Below, one piece after another: positions 43,922 to 52,685 of a stretch of DNA of 64,000 nucleotides. A program made the translations under genes and the position numbers. This DNA is from CAZFLD01 sp964519835. GTDB taxonomy: Bacteria > Spirochaetota > Spirochaetia > DSM-27196 > CAZFLD01. The first letter of the stretch is position 1; each line of letters opens with the position of its first letter. The stretch spans positions 21,285 through 85,284 of the forward strand of contig CAZFLD010000009.1 in NCBI GenBank assembly GCA_964519835.1, read 5' to 3'. The notes below the pieces were generated by a model. That model was not told the DNA's origin. It saw nothing but the letters and a program-made list of their open reading frames with translations, and searched no databases.

Positions 43922-45186
43922 ATACCGGCGGCCAAGATCTGTTCGATCCACGGCTGGGCGGCGGTGTAGTATTCTTCCCGCGCCAGCAGGAACTCCAAAA
44001 AGGCCTCGCGCTTTTCGTTGAGGAAGTAGAAGCTCTGCGCCAAATAGAAGCGAGCGCGCGCTTCTACAGTCTTGTCCAACGGCAGGGTTAGCAGGTTCTG
44101 TAGCTGGTCTACCGCCGCGTTCCAGTCCCGTCGGCCGAAGCTGCCGTCGACAATGCCGCGAAGAGTTGCTTGAGCGCCCTTCCCGCTCGCGATTCGCTCT
44201 GCATCCAGAATTGTTGGAAACGGCTCGGCTTGTTGTACTTCGTCGACGGGAGGCTCGGTTCCGTCCCGGCCCGAGAGGCGCGAAACCGACTTCACGGTAT
44301 CCGGATCCAGAGGTACCGGATTGACAAATCCAAACGCGTCATTGGTTCCTTCACCGGAAGCATCCAGGGCGAGCGCTGCAGATAAGTAGGGCAGCGGGAG
44401 CGGCCTTCGGAATGCAGCATCGCGGGCGCCGGGGAGCCTGACCGGTGTCCCGCCCAGCGGAATCTCCACCGGCGTGGTTGTAGTGTTCTCTCCCGGTACA
44501 AAATCGATACCGGCCGATGCTGCCAGGGACGTGTCGAATATGCTGTAGAAATACGGAATGCCGGGCACCGGATAGTCCTGGTACTCCGTTGCGGAGCTGG
44601 GCACGATATCAATCGCCGTGGCTTCCGTGAGGTCCGTGGTTCCGGATATCTGCTTTGTGCTGCGGTAGATAATCAACTCACGGCCGGTACGATCCGCCGA
44701 AAATCGGAGCACAGCCGATGAGCGACTGCGACTCGCGGCAAGCCCGGTCACCTTTGCGGCGAGATCCTCGCGGGTAGCCGTGTTTTGAATTTCGACGCCA
44801 CGAATGTTTGTATTCCTAAAGGGCACAAATACGTCGTAGCGTCTGCCGGTTGTGTCCTCCACCAAAACCGCGTAGAAGTAGGTCCCGGCCCGCTGCGGAA
44901 CATCCGTGTACGAGGTCCGTGGCGACTCCACGGTTGTAATGTGCTCCGCCTCGCTAAACGAATCGGTGTCAATCTCTTCCGTATGACGGAAGATCTGATA
45001 GCGCCCTTGAACGTCCTCCGGTTCCTGCCACGACAGCGTCACTTCGGGATCCTCAGCGCTGGTCCGCAACCGAGACACAAACGGAGCAAAGACCTCTTGC
45101 TCCGTCTCCACCGGTTGCTCTTCCTGAGCAACAAGAAGACCCGGAGCGATCATAGTGAGGATCATAAATCCCAGCAAAGCGCGCAT
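43918..45186 (-). CDS. Secreted protein with fibronectin-III-like domains, unknown function
   Basis: The 422-aa protein has a signal peptide (MRALLGFMILTMIAPGLLVA, cleaved near residue 20). Two beta-sandwich-like segments (VTLSWQEPEDVQGRYQIFRH, then TDVPQRAGTYFYAVLVED; and AVLRFSADRTGRELIIYRS, then DYPVPGIPYFYSIFDT) read like fibronectin type III repeats. A linker follows, and the C-terminus (about residues 345-420) is helical and TPR-like (LAQSFYFLNEKREAFLEFLL). An AAAGGAG ribosome-binding site is present. It overlaps the GH57 stop by four bases, convergently. The role is unknown, perhaps envelope-associated. Confidence 0.75.
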   Translation of the reverse strand: MRALLGFMILTMIAPGLLVAQEEQPVETEQEVFAPFVSRLRTSAEDPEVTLSWQEPEDVQGRYQIFRHTEEIDTDSFSEAEHITTVESPRTSYTDVPQRAGTYFYAVLVEDTTGRRYDVFVPFRNTNIRGVEIQNTATREDLAAKVTGLAASRSRSSAVLRFSADRTGRELIIYRSTKQISGTTDLTEATAIDIVPSSATEYQDYPVPGIPYFYSIFDTSLAASAGIDFVPGENTTTTPVEIPLGGTPVRLPGARDAAFRRPLPLPYLSAALALDASGEGTNDAFGFVNPVPLDPDTVKSVSRLSGRDGTEPPVDEVQQAEPFPTILDAERIASGKGAQATLRGIVDGSFGRRDWNAAVDQLQNLLTLPLDKTVEARARFYLAQSFYFLNEKREAFLEFLLAREEYYTAAQPWIEQILAAGI

Positions 45187-45388
45187 ATACCGACTCCTTT
45201 GTTAATAGTAATCGGTCGGAATCGCTCCTGTCCATACCGATAGTTGGCGCCGGCGAGAGCCCTTGTAGCGTCGCACGGGGCTCGCCGCCTTTTCGGCGTT
45301 CTCCACACGTGCTCCGCTCGACGTTTAGGCGGTCCCGGCCTTGCAACCCCCGTGGAAAAACGCTCGTCAATTTGAGTATACTACCCCA

Positions 45389-46490
45389 ATGGTCACAGCA
45401 GAGCTCATCAACAGTATCAAATCCCTCAAAGAGGAAGTCCACGCAACATGGAGGCATCTTTGACGCGGATGCACTCAAAGCGGAAATAGGTCGATTAGAG
45501 ACCGAGTCCGCCGCGCCGGACCTCTGGGACGATCGTGAAAAGGCCGAGTCGGTTTTGACCGAGCTCAAGCGCACAAAGGACCGGTACGAGCCCTGGTATA
45601 ACCTGATTACGGAAGTCGACGATCTTGCCGAGCTTGCGGACATGGCCGCGGCTGAGGAGGATGCCTCCGTCGAGGCCGAGATTACCGAGGGTTTCGACCA
45701 ACTACGTGAGCGATATGAGTCCATGCGCCTCCTCGAGCTCCTTTCCGGCGAGTTCGACGTCTCCGATGCCTTTCTTACGATTCACTCGGGGGCGGGTGGA
45801 ACGGAGGCTTGTGACTGGACCAATATGCTCTACAGGATGTACTGCCGCTGGATCGAAAAACATGGTTATGATGTCGAGATTATCGACTTCCTCGAAGTGG
45901 AGGGAGGCATTAAATCGGTGACAATCTCAGTCAAAGGTACGTACGCCTACGGTTACCTCAGATCCGAAACCGGCATCCATCGCTTAGTACGGATTAGTCC
46001 CTTTGACTCCGGTGGTCGGCGGCACACATCGTTCGCGTCGGTGTACGTGTCGCCGGTGATCGAGGACGATATCGATGTGGAGATTCGTCCCGATGATATC
46101 CGTGTGGATACCTACCGTTCGAGCGGCGCCGGTGGTCAGCACGTAAACAAAACCGACTCGGCGGTGCGTATTACGCACTTGGAGACCGGAATAGTCGTTC
46201 AATGTCAGAACGAGCGCAGCCAACACAAAAACCGGGCAACAGCCATGAAGGTGCTTCGGTCACGGCTCTACGAGTACTACCGGCAAGAGCAAGAGGCGGA
46301 GAAAGAGGAGTCTGCGGAAGAAAAAAAAGATATCTCCTGGGGTCATCAGATACGCAACTACGTGTTTCATCCGTACACCATGGTCAAAGATCTTAGAACG
46401 CGGGTAGAGTCCTCCAACGTGCAGGCGGTTATGGACGGCGAGATCGATCCTTTTATCGAAGAGTACCTTCGCTACACCGGAGCGGGGTGA
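45389..46490 (+). CDS. prfB: Peptide chain release factor 2, expressed by programmed +1 frameshift
   Basis: RF2 recognises UGA and UAA and releases the peptide. The first 24 codons start at ATG 45389 (MVTAELINSIKSLKEEVHAT) and end at an in-frame TGA (45461-45463). The rest reads from 45462 in the +1 frame (DADALKAEIGRLETESAAPD), giving about 366 aa in total. The SPF tripeptide that identifies RF2 is in RISPFDSGGRRHTS, and the catalytic GGQ is in SSGAGGQHVNKTDS. There is no ribosome-binding site at the start. The -10-like TATACT (45379-45384) is so close that the mRNA could be nearly leaderless. The next gene starts at or just after its stop. Confidence 0.95.
45449..45464 (+). promoter_or_regulatory. 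prfB programmed +1 frameshift site
   Basis: GGAGG (about 45450-45454), CAT, CTT, TGA C. This is the classic layout: a Shine-Dalgarno-like element three bases before a CTT slippery codon, followed by the TGA stop that RF2 itself decodes. Low RF2 gives a pause and a shift to GAC; high RF2 terminates early. Confidence 0.95.
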
Positions 46491-46501
46491 TCGGAGTAGA
46501 A

Positions 46502-46885
46502 ATGGCGGTGCGGGTGCTGATCGTTGACGACCTTCCCTTTATGCGGGCGGCTCTGCGCCGGGCGCTCGACTCTCGTGATTTTGAGATCGTGGGAGAGGCG
46601 GCCGACGGCAGAACCGGAGTTCGTCGATTTGTCGCCCTCCGGCCGGACCTTGTTATTATGGATATCGCGATGCCGATTATGGACGGCCTTGCCGCCCTGT
46701 CCAAGATTGTTGAGTCGGACCCGAGAGCGCGGGTTGTTATGTGCAGCGCGATGGGCGAGGACGAGATGATTATGGAGGCGATCCGGAGAGGCGCGCGTGA
46801 TTTTGTCGTGAAGCCGTTTCAAAACGAACGGGTTGTGAACGTCGCCAGGCGTGTAGTGGGACTGCAAAACGGTCGGCCGCGGTGA
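46502..46885 (+). CDS. CheY-like stand-alone response regulator
   Basis: The 127-aa receiver domain has the acidic pair in VLIVDDLPF, the phosphoacceptor Asp in LVIMDIAMPIMDG, a Ser in VMCSAMGED, and the conserved Lys in DFVVKPF. There is no output domain. I prefer ATG 46502, preceded by GGAG; a GTG at 46487 overlapping the prfB stop is also possible. It overlaps the next gene by four bases. No cognate kinase is adjacent, so the partner is unknown. Confidence 0.9.
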   Translation: MAVRVLIVDDLPFMRAALRRALDSRDFEIVGEAADGRTGVRRFVALRPDLVIMDIAMPIMDGLAALSKIVESDPRARVVMCSAMGEDEMIMEAIRRGARDFVVKPFQNERVVNVARRVVGLQNGRPR

Positions 46886-48426
46886 ACAAAAACACGTTTC
46901 TGCCGATATGTGCCTTGTTGTCGGTCGCCGCCGTTTGGGCCCAGTCCGAGACGGTACTTCCTCGGGACGACAAAGCCGGTTGGGTTGTCGGTCTTGCGCG
47001 ACTGGCCGACGAGGACATAAGCCCGGGGCTGCGCTACTTGGCCCGGAGTGTTCCCCTCCTAATCTATGAGCAGATGGCGGAGCTTGACTCGACGAGGTTG
47101 ACGGCGGCCGAAGTCGAGGCGTATCGGCAGGATCGGGTCCGGGCCGCTGAGCAGAGTGCCGTCTCCGCCCTGCGAAGCACGCTCGATCGTCGCGACGAGG
47201 TCTTGTTTCAACAAATCGACGCTTCATCGAGAGAAGAACGTCTTGCGGAGTTGGACGCGAATCTATCAGAGCTTCGAGAACGGGTCCGCGGTCTGTCCGA
47301 CGCGGTAGCCGAGTTTGCGGTGGAGGAGCGCAAAGACCTGTCTTTTTGGGAGGGACACAACGACGGACGCTTGCTGGAGCCAAACCCCGCCGATCCACAG
47401 GCCGTGGCACGAAGCGAGGAGCTTGACTACCTCATTTGGGGTCGCCTCGAGGAAATCGAGGGGTATGTCTTTACCGATATCTACGTTCACAGCCGTTTCC
47501 AAGGAGAGACGGTGTACAGCTACGCCGACGCGGCTCGCGCCGACGAGGTTCACATCATTGTGGACGACGCCGTGTACGAGATTGCCCGGCACATTCTGGG
47601 TCGCGATCACGCGGCCCTTGAGATTACCAGCACGGAGCCCGACGCGCGGATCCAAATCGACGGCGTCACGGTCGGTTATGGCTCGGCGTCCGTCCGTTTT
47701 TTGCCGGTGGGCACCGTGACGGTCGCCGTGACGTCGCCGGCGGGCGGCGTGGCCCACGAAGTGGTAAGACTCGAGGCTGCGGAGACCCGCCGCATTGCAT
47801 TGGAGTTGCCTGCGGTGGACTCGCGAAGTGTTATCGTAAGCACCGAACCCTCGGGCGCGGGCGTACATGTTGGTTCGCTCCCGGTAGGAGTAACCCCCGT
47901 GGAGTTTCCAATTCCGAGCTACCGGAGCACGGTGAGCGTAGACCTCGAGGGGTATCGAGAGGTGCTTTTTACCGTGGGGCCGGGAGCGCGGCTTCCGGGC
48001 CCGGGGCGGGCCGGATCCGGAGACTCTTCCGGCGGCATGGAAATACTCGGTCTCGACAATCAGGCTATGCGTGACGGCGGCTCGGGAACCGGACGCATCG
48101 GGATCGAGCTTGTTCCCGATGCGATAGACTGGGGCCGGGAGTTGTTCGATCGGCGAAATCGATTCTACGATGCTCTTGCGGTTTTTCTTGTGAGCGTTCC
48201 TGTTCCGGTCATCCTTGGGGGGCTCTTTCAAAGTGTTGAGGCGGTGTTTCCGGACGATCAAACGGGCACCGGCATTTCCCCGGAGGAGCTGTCCCGGCTG
48301 GCAACCGAGGGCAATGTCTTGTACGCTGCCTCGATCGGCACGGCGGCGATAAGCGGTATTTTCCTGATAAACGCCATTCTCGAGGTAATCGAGTACGTAG
48401 AAGCCGGCCGGATGCTCGCGCCATAG
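46882..48426 (+). CDS. Exported protein with PEGA domains
   Basis: The 514-aa protein has a signal peptide (MNKNTFLPICALLSVAAVWA). A coiled-coil region spans about residues 70-150 (SREERLAELDANLSELRERV). At least two PEGA-type repeats follow (ITSTEPDARIQIDGVTVGYG and IVSTEPSGAGVHVGSLPVGV, then PSYRSTVSVDLEGY). Two hydrophobic segments lie near the C-terminus. PEGA domains are found in surface proteins of spirochetes and others; their role here is unknown. The start overlaps the CheY-like gene stop (GTGA). Confidence 0.8.
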   Translation: MNKNTFLPICALLSVAAVWAQSETVLPRDDKAGWVVGLARLADEDISPGLRYLARSVPLLIYEQMAELDSTRLTAAEVEAYRQDRVRAAEQSAVSALRSTLDRRDEVLFQQIDASSREERLAELDANLSELRERVRGLSDAVAEFAVEERKDLSFWEGHNDGRLLEPNPADPQAVARSEELDYLIWGRLEEIEGYVFTDIYVHSRFQGETVYSYADAARADEVHIIVDDAVYEIARHILGRDHAALEITSTEPDARIQIDGVTVGYGSASVRFLPVGTVTVAVTSPAGGVAHEVVRLEAAETRRIALELPAVDSRSVIVSTEPSGAGVHVGSLPVGVTPVEFPIPSYRSTVSVDLEGYREVLFTVGPGARLPGPGRAGSGDSSGGMEILGLDNQAMRDGGSGTGRIGIELVPDAIDWGRELFDRRNRFYDALAVFLVSVPVPVILGGLFQSVEAVFPDDQTGTGISPEELSRLATEGNVLYAASIGTAAISGIFLINAILEVIEYVEAGRMLAP

Positions 48427-48552
48427 CAATGGCCGTCAGCCCGGCACGATATGGGCGTGACACAACACACGTTGGCGGCAAAAAAGGATGCAGCCCCGGT
48501 GGGCGTGGCGTTTCCGTCCCGTGTGGACGGCCAATAATACGAGGAGCAATCT

Positions 48553-49458
48553 GTGAAAAAGAGCCTTGGTCGTCGCCTGCGTGAACTCTTCTCGGGCTCC
48601 TCAGGCACGGGGGCTATCGAGGATTTCTTAGAGGATTTGGAAGACACTCTTATTGAGTCCGATCTTGGCGCCACCGCCGCCATGGCCCTAATGGAAGAAA
48701 TCGAACCGGCCGCGCGTAAAGGGCGGATTGTATCGCGCGAAGACCTCGTGCGGTTGATCCACGATCGTATCGCGCAGGACATCCGGGCCATGGAGATATC
48801 GCCGGCGGCCGACAAGCTTTCCGTCTTTTTGGTCCTCGGCGTCAACGGGGTCGGCAAGACAACGACCATCGCCAAGCTGGCACGCCGGTTTGCCAAGTCC
48901 GTTGGTACCGACCGAGTGGTGCTTGCCGCCGGCGACACGTTTCGTGCCGCCGCGATCGACCAACTCGCAACGCACGGCGAGCGGCTCGGCGTTCGGGTTG
49001 TACGTCAGGCAGACGGCTCGGATCCGGCGGCGGTTATTTACGACGCCGTTACCAGTGCCCAAATCCGGGGCGACGCCGTTGTGCTGGCCGACACCGCCGG
49101 ACGAATGCACAACAAAGACAACCTGGTACGTCAGCTTGAAAAGATCGACAAAATAGTGACGGGGAAGGCCGCGGAAGCCGATTACAAGCGTCTTTTGGTC
49201 ATAGACGCCACCACGGGCCAAAACGGCCTGCGTCAGGCGGAGATTTTTCACGAGGCGGTTGGAGTCGATGCGGTTGTTTTGGCCAAGTACGACTCTTCGG
49301 CGCGAGGCGGAGTTGCTGTCGCCATTTCGAAATCCCTCGGCATACCAATTGCATTCCTCGGCGTCGGCGAAAACATGGACGACATAGTGCCCTTTGACAA
49401 GGGCCGATATCTGCATGAGCTGCTTGCCGTCTCCGACTCGGAGGAAAGCGACTACTAA
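48553..49458 (+). CDS. ftsY: Signal recognition particle receptor FtsY
   Basis: The 301-aa GTPase docks ribosome-SRP complexes at the membrane. NG-domain motifs are GVNGVGKTTTIAKLA (near residues 95-109), DTFRAAA, DTAGRMHNKDNL, ATTGQN and GVGENMDDIVPFD. The usual G4 motif TKLD reads AKYDSSARGG, a variant that should be checked. The short N-terminal region lacks the long acidic A-domain of E. coli FtsY. The start is GTG 48553 after GAGGAG. It overlaps the next gene by one base. Confidence 0.93.
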   Translation: MKKSLGRRLRELFSGSSGTGAIEDFLEDLEDTLIESDLGATAAMALMEEIEPAARKGRIVSREDLVRLIHDRIAQDIRAMEISPAADKLSVFLVLGVNGVGKTTTIAKLARRFAKSVGTDRVVLAAGDTFRAAAIDQLATHGERLGVRVVRQADGSDPAAVIYDAVTSAQIRGDAVVLADTAGRMHNKDNLVRQLEKIDKIVTGKAAEADYKRLLVIDATTGQNGLRQAEIFHEAVGVDAVVLAKYDSSARGGVAVAISKSLGIPIAFLGVGENMDDIVPFDKGRYLHELLAVSDSEESDY

Positions 49459-50588
49459 TGTCGGCACCAGGATTTCGGCGACTGCCGTTGGCGCTTGTGA
49501 TTATGCTCTGCGCAGCGCCGCCACTTTGGTCCGAGGTCTCCTACTATCGATCCAACGGCGTTGCCTCGCGCATCGAGGCGGTCGGTGGGTTCGACGCCGA
49601 CCTCGAGTATCTGTTGCGGGTAACCCGGAGCGGCGACACCCGCGAGGAAGCGCTTTTTTCCTTTGGTGACGAAATCCGGCGCGAGGTCACGACCTTTCGA
49701 TCACAAGGCGGGACGGCGCTTGTCGAGCGCTACGAAAACGGCGATCCGGCTGAACGCACCGAGTACGACCTCCGGGGTCGGCCGTCGGTTATGGAAGAGT
49801 ACGATGCCGGACGCCTCAAACGCAGGACCACCTACGAGTACTCGGGCGCCGAACTGGCCTTGGCCCGTGTATTCTCAGGCGACGGCAGCCCTTTGTATGA
49901 AGACCGGTATCTGTACGGCGCTGCCGGGGTGCTACGGGAAGTCGAGCGCGTGGAGGCCGACGGCTCAACGAGACTCTCCAACTTTGGTTTTGGCAACGGC
50001 TCACTTGTGCGCGAGTGGCACGGGTCCGAAGCCGCGGGTGAGCTTGTCCTCTACGACCAGCGTGGACGCCTTGTCGGCCGGCGTAGCTACGTCGGCACCG
50101 AGGCTGCATTGGTCGTGGAGTACTCCTACGCCGGACCGGAGACCACCAACCCGGTCACCAGCATGACGGAAAACATCCCTCGCGGGGAAACCACGCTCAC
50201 GCGTTACACGGGCGGGGGCCTCGCGGAGTATGAAGAGGTTCGACGTGACGGCGCCGTGGTACAGACGCGGACCTATCGATATTCGGACGGCCGATTGGTC
50301 GAGCGCACCACAACCCGCGGCGGTGTCTCAGAGACACTCGCCTACGAGTATGATAACGAGGGCAACCGAGTTGCCGAGAGCATTTTGGTCAACGGCTCCC
50401 TGCAACTCCGCACCGAATTCGGCGACGACGGGTACGTCGAAGAGCGCTACCGCGACGGCGAGCTGTTTGTCCGTGTGTACTACGGGCCCGAGGACAACAG
50501 GCTCAGGGAGGAGATCATTCGTGACGGTGAGGTTCTCCGGACCCGTGTATTCGGCGACGACTCTACGGGCTCAAGGGCAGGCCAATGA
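49458..50588 (+). CDS. Exported repeat protein (YD/MORN-like), unknown function
   Basis: The 376-aa protein has a signal peptide (cleavage near residue 25, after PPLWS). It consists largely of degenerate 20-25-residue repeats rich in Tyr, Arg and Glu (for example TTYEYSGAELA, RTYRYSDGRLVERTTTRGGV, LAYEYDNEGNRVAESILVNG). This resembles YD repeats of Rhs-type proteins or antitoxin-like MORN repeats, but without a toxin domain. The GxxxxYxxDGR-type turns suggest an all-beta fold. Its position between ftsY and the LolC-type gene (overlaps of 1 and 4 bases) suggests an envelope role. Confidence 0.7.
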   Translation: MSAPGFRRLPLALVIMLCAAPPLWSEVSYYRSNGVASRIEAVGGFDADLEYLLRVTRSGDTREEALFSFGDEIRREVTTFRSQGGTALVERYENGDPAERTEYDLRGRPSVMEEYDAGRLKRRTTYEYSGAELALARVFSGDGSPLYEDRYLYGAAGVLREVERVEADGSTRLSNFGFGNGSLVREWHGSEAAGELVLYDQRGRLVGRRSYVGTEAALVVEYSYAGPETTNPVTSMTENIPRGETTLTRYTGGGLAEYEEVRRDGAVVQTRTYRYSDGRLVERTTTRGGVSETLAYEYDNEGNRVAESILVNGSLQLRTEFGDDGYVEERYRDGELFVRVYYGPEDNRLREEIIRDGEVLRTRVFGDDSTGSRAGQ

Positions 50589-51985
50589 GAGTGTCCTGGG
50601 TGCTGTTTGTGGCGTCGCGTTACTTTCGTGCGCGGCGACAAAGCCGGGGGGCTGCGACGTCGGTCTTGGCGGTTGCCGGCATAGCCGTCGGTGTCATGGC
50701 GCTAAACACCGTGCTTGGCGTGATGAACGGATTTCAGCTCGATACAATAGAGGCGATACTCGAAATCAACAGCTACCACCTCCGGGTTCGACCCGCCGTG
50801 GAGGCCGACCCGGACGGCGCAGGCCAAGCAGACATGGAACGTTTCGGGGATTCCGGCCGAGATGCCGTGAATCGCCGCCCGTTTGTTGGGGCTGACGGTC
50901 GCCTTGGCGGCCCCGGTGTCGCGGACCGCGCGGCTCCCGTCGTGGATGCCGTCATCGACACCCCGGGGGTCTTGTCGGTCGTGCCCTTCTTGGATGTTCA
51001 GGGCATCGGTCGCGGCCTCTTCTCGTCGTCGCAGGTCTTGTATATACGGGGCCTTCCCGACGACGCCCCGGAATTAGACCCGGGTTTTGGGTCCCAAGTG
51101 CGGATGACACACGGCGCGTTTGATCTGTCCGGTCCGGAGTCGATGGTGATCGGCTCCGAGCTCGCCCGGTCGCTTGGGGCCCAGGTCGGCAGCATCGTTC
51201 AAATCGTTAATTTGAGCGGTCCTGAGCTAAACGCTCTTCGGCCGCAGGAAGAGCAATTCGTCGTGACCGGGGTATTCCAGAGCGAGTTCTTCGAATACGA
51301 CCGGAGTTGGGCCTTTGTCTCTCTGGACAAGGCAACGGCGATGGCCGGCAACGCCGACGATATCGTGCTCGGACTCAAGCTCGAGGACCGGTTCGCCGAC
51401 AGGCGGATTGCAGCCGCTCTGCAACAAGATCTCCGAGAGGCGGGGCTGAACGCCGAAGTTGAGTCCTGGCGTCTATTTAATCGATCGATTTTCGGGGCAT
51501 TGCAGCTCGAAAAGACACTTATGATGGTCCTTTTGGGGCTGATCTTTATCGTGGTTGGCGTGAGTATCTATCAGACGCTGCGGCGTACGGTGCTCGAGCG
51601 CAGGGAAGAGATAGCCCTTCTGAAGGCTCTGGGAGCAACCCCGTCGGGTGTCCGCGCCGTGTTCGCGTTTGACGGGGTTCTTATCGGTGTTGCCGGCGCC
51701 ACCATCGGCACGCTGCTGGGGCTTATGCTCGCGTACAACATCAATGAAGTGTTTGCCTTTGTCGAGATCGTGGCTTCGGCGGTGGCGAGTGTCCTTGATA
51801 CCAAATCCCAGGTTTCGTTCTTCTCTGCCGATTACTTCTACATCTCGGAGGTTCCGAGTAGTGTGCTACTGTTGGAAACTATGCTGATCTTTGTCTTTGC
51901 CTGCGTGTCCGCTACGGCGGCCGCGTATCTTGCCGGTCGTCGTGCCACCGCAATTCGGCCCAGCCAGGTGCTTCGATATGAGTGA
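50585..51985 (+). CDS. LolC/LolE-type lipoprotein-exporter permease (first)
   Basis: The 466-aa protein has an N-terminal membrane helix (VLAVAGIAVGVMALNTVLGVMNGF), a large periplasmic domain of about 260 residues, and three C-terminal helices, the FtsX/LolC/E architecture. The core phrase LKALGATPSGVRAVFAFDGVL is the FtsX-type coupling region. It lies in the order permease-ATPase-permease, typical of an ABC exporter that detaches lipoproteins from the inner membrane. It overlaps its neighbours by 4 and 8 bases. Confidence 0.85.
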   Translation: MRVSWVLFVASRYFRARRQSRGAATSVLAVAGIAVGVMALNTVLGVMNGFQLDTIEAILEINSYHLRVRPAVEADPDGAGQADMERFGDSGRDAVNRRPFVGADGRLGGPGVADRAAPVVDAVIDTPGVLSVVPFLDVQGIGRGLFSSSQVLYIRGLPDDAPELDPGFGSQVRMTHGAFDLSGPESMVIGSELARSLGAQVGSIVQIVNLSGPELNALRPQEEQFVVTGVFQSEFFEYDRSWAFVSLDKATAMAGNADDIVLGLKLEDRFADRRIAAALQQDLREAGLNAEVESWRLFNRSIFGALQLEKTLMMVLLGLIFIVVGVSIYQTLRRTVLERREEIALLKALGATPSGVRAVFAFDGVLIGVAGATIGTLLGLMLAYNINEVFAFVEIVASAVASVLDTKSQVSFFSADYFYISEVPSSVLLLETMLIFVFACVSATAAAYLAGRRATAIRPSQVLRYE

Positions 51986-52685
51986 GGCCTCCTCAGCGGA
52001 CCCCACGGCGACGCCGACGATTCGTCTCGACGCGGTGAAAAAGACCTTCGAGAGCGGCTCCGAACGATTGGTTGTGTTAGATGACGTGCACCTCGGGGTT
52101 GCGCCCGGCTCGCGGCTTGTCGTAGCCGGTGAAAGCGGCAGTGGCAAGAGCACGCTGTTGAATATCATCTCCGGCGTCGATTCTCCGGATTCCGGCAACG
52201 TTTGGGTTGCCGGCACCGATGTGGCCGGCGCGGACGAAGAGTCCCTAACCGGCTACCGAAACGGTGTGATCGGTCTGGTGTTTCAGTTCCACTACCTCCT
52301 CCGGGACTTTAGCGCCCTGGAGAACGTGATGATGCCCGCCCTAATCGCCGGAGCCTCGCGGGCGGCGGCCTCCCGGCGTGCAACGGAGCTTCTCGAAGCC
52401 GTTCGTGTCGTCGCTCGGTCGAGCCACTTTCCGAGTCAGCTCTCAGGCGGTGAGCGACAGCGTGTCGCCATTGCCCGTGCTTTGATGAATGATCCTGCGG
52501 TTATCCTTGCGGACGAACCCACGGGCAATTTGGACGAAGCCAACTCCGAAAACGTCGTGGCGTTGCTTTTCGAGTTGGCCGCGCGGGAGCGCAAGACCCT
52601 TGTGGTTGTCAGCCACGATCGTGAGGTTGCGGAGGCGGGCGACAGGGTCCTCTATCTCGAGCATGGAAAGCTGGAAAGCCGATGA
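51978..52685 (+). CDS. lolD: ABC exporter ATPase, LolD-type
   Basis: The 235-aa ATPase starts at ATG 51978 (MSEASSADP), overlapping the permease stop. Walker A is GESGSGKST, the Q-loop is VFQFHYLLRDFSALENVMMP, the signature LSGGERQR, Walker B VILADEPTGNLD, and the H-loop VVVSHD. FQFHYLLRDFSALENVMMP is characteristic of LolD/MacB-type ATPases. It powers the two flanking permeases. Confidence 0.9.
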   Translation: MSEASSADPTATPTIRLDAVKKTFESGSERLVVLDDVHLGVAPGSRLVVAGESGSGKSTLLNIISGVDSPDSGNVWVAGTDVAGADEESLTGYRNGVIGLVFQFHYLLRDFSALENVMMPALIAGASRAAASRRATELLEAVRVVARSSHFPSQLSGGERQRVAIARALMNDPAVILADEPTGNLDEANSENVVALLFELAARERKTLVVVSHDREVAEAGDRVLYLEHGKLESR

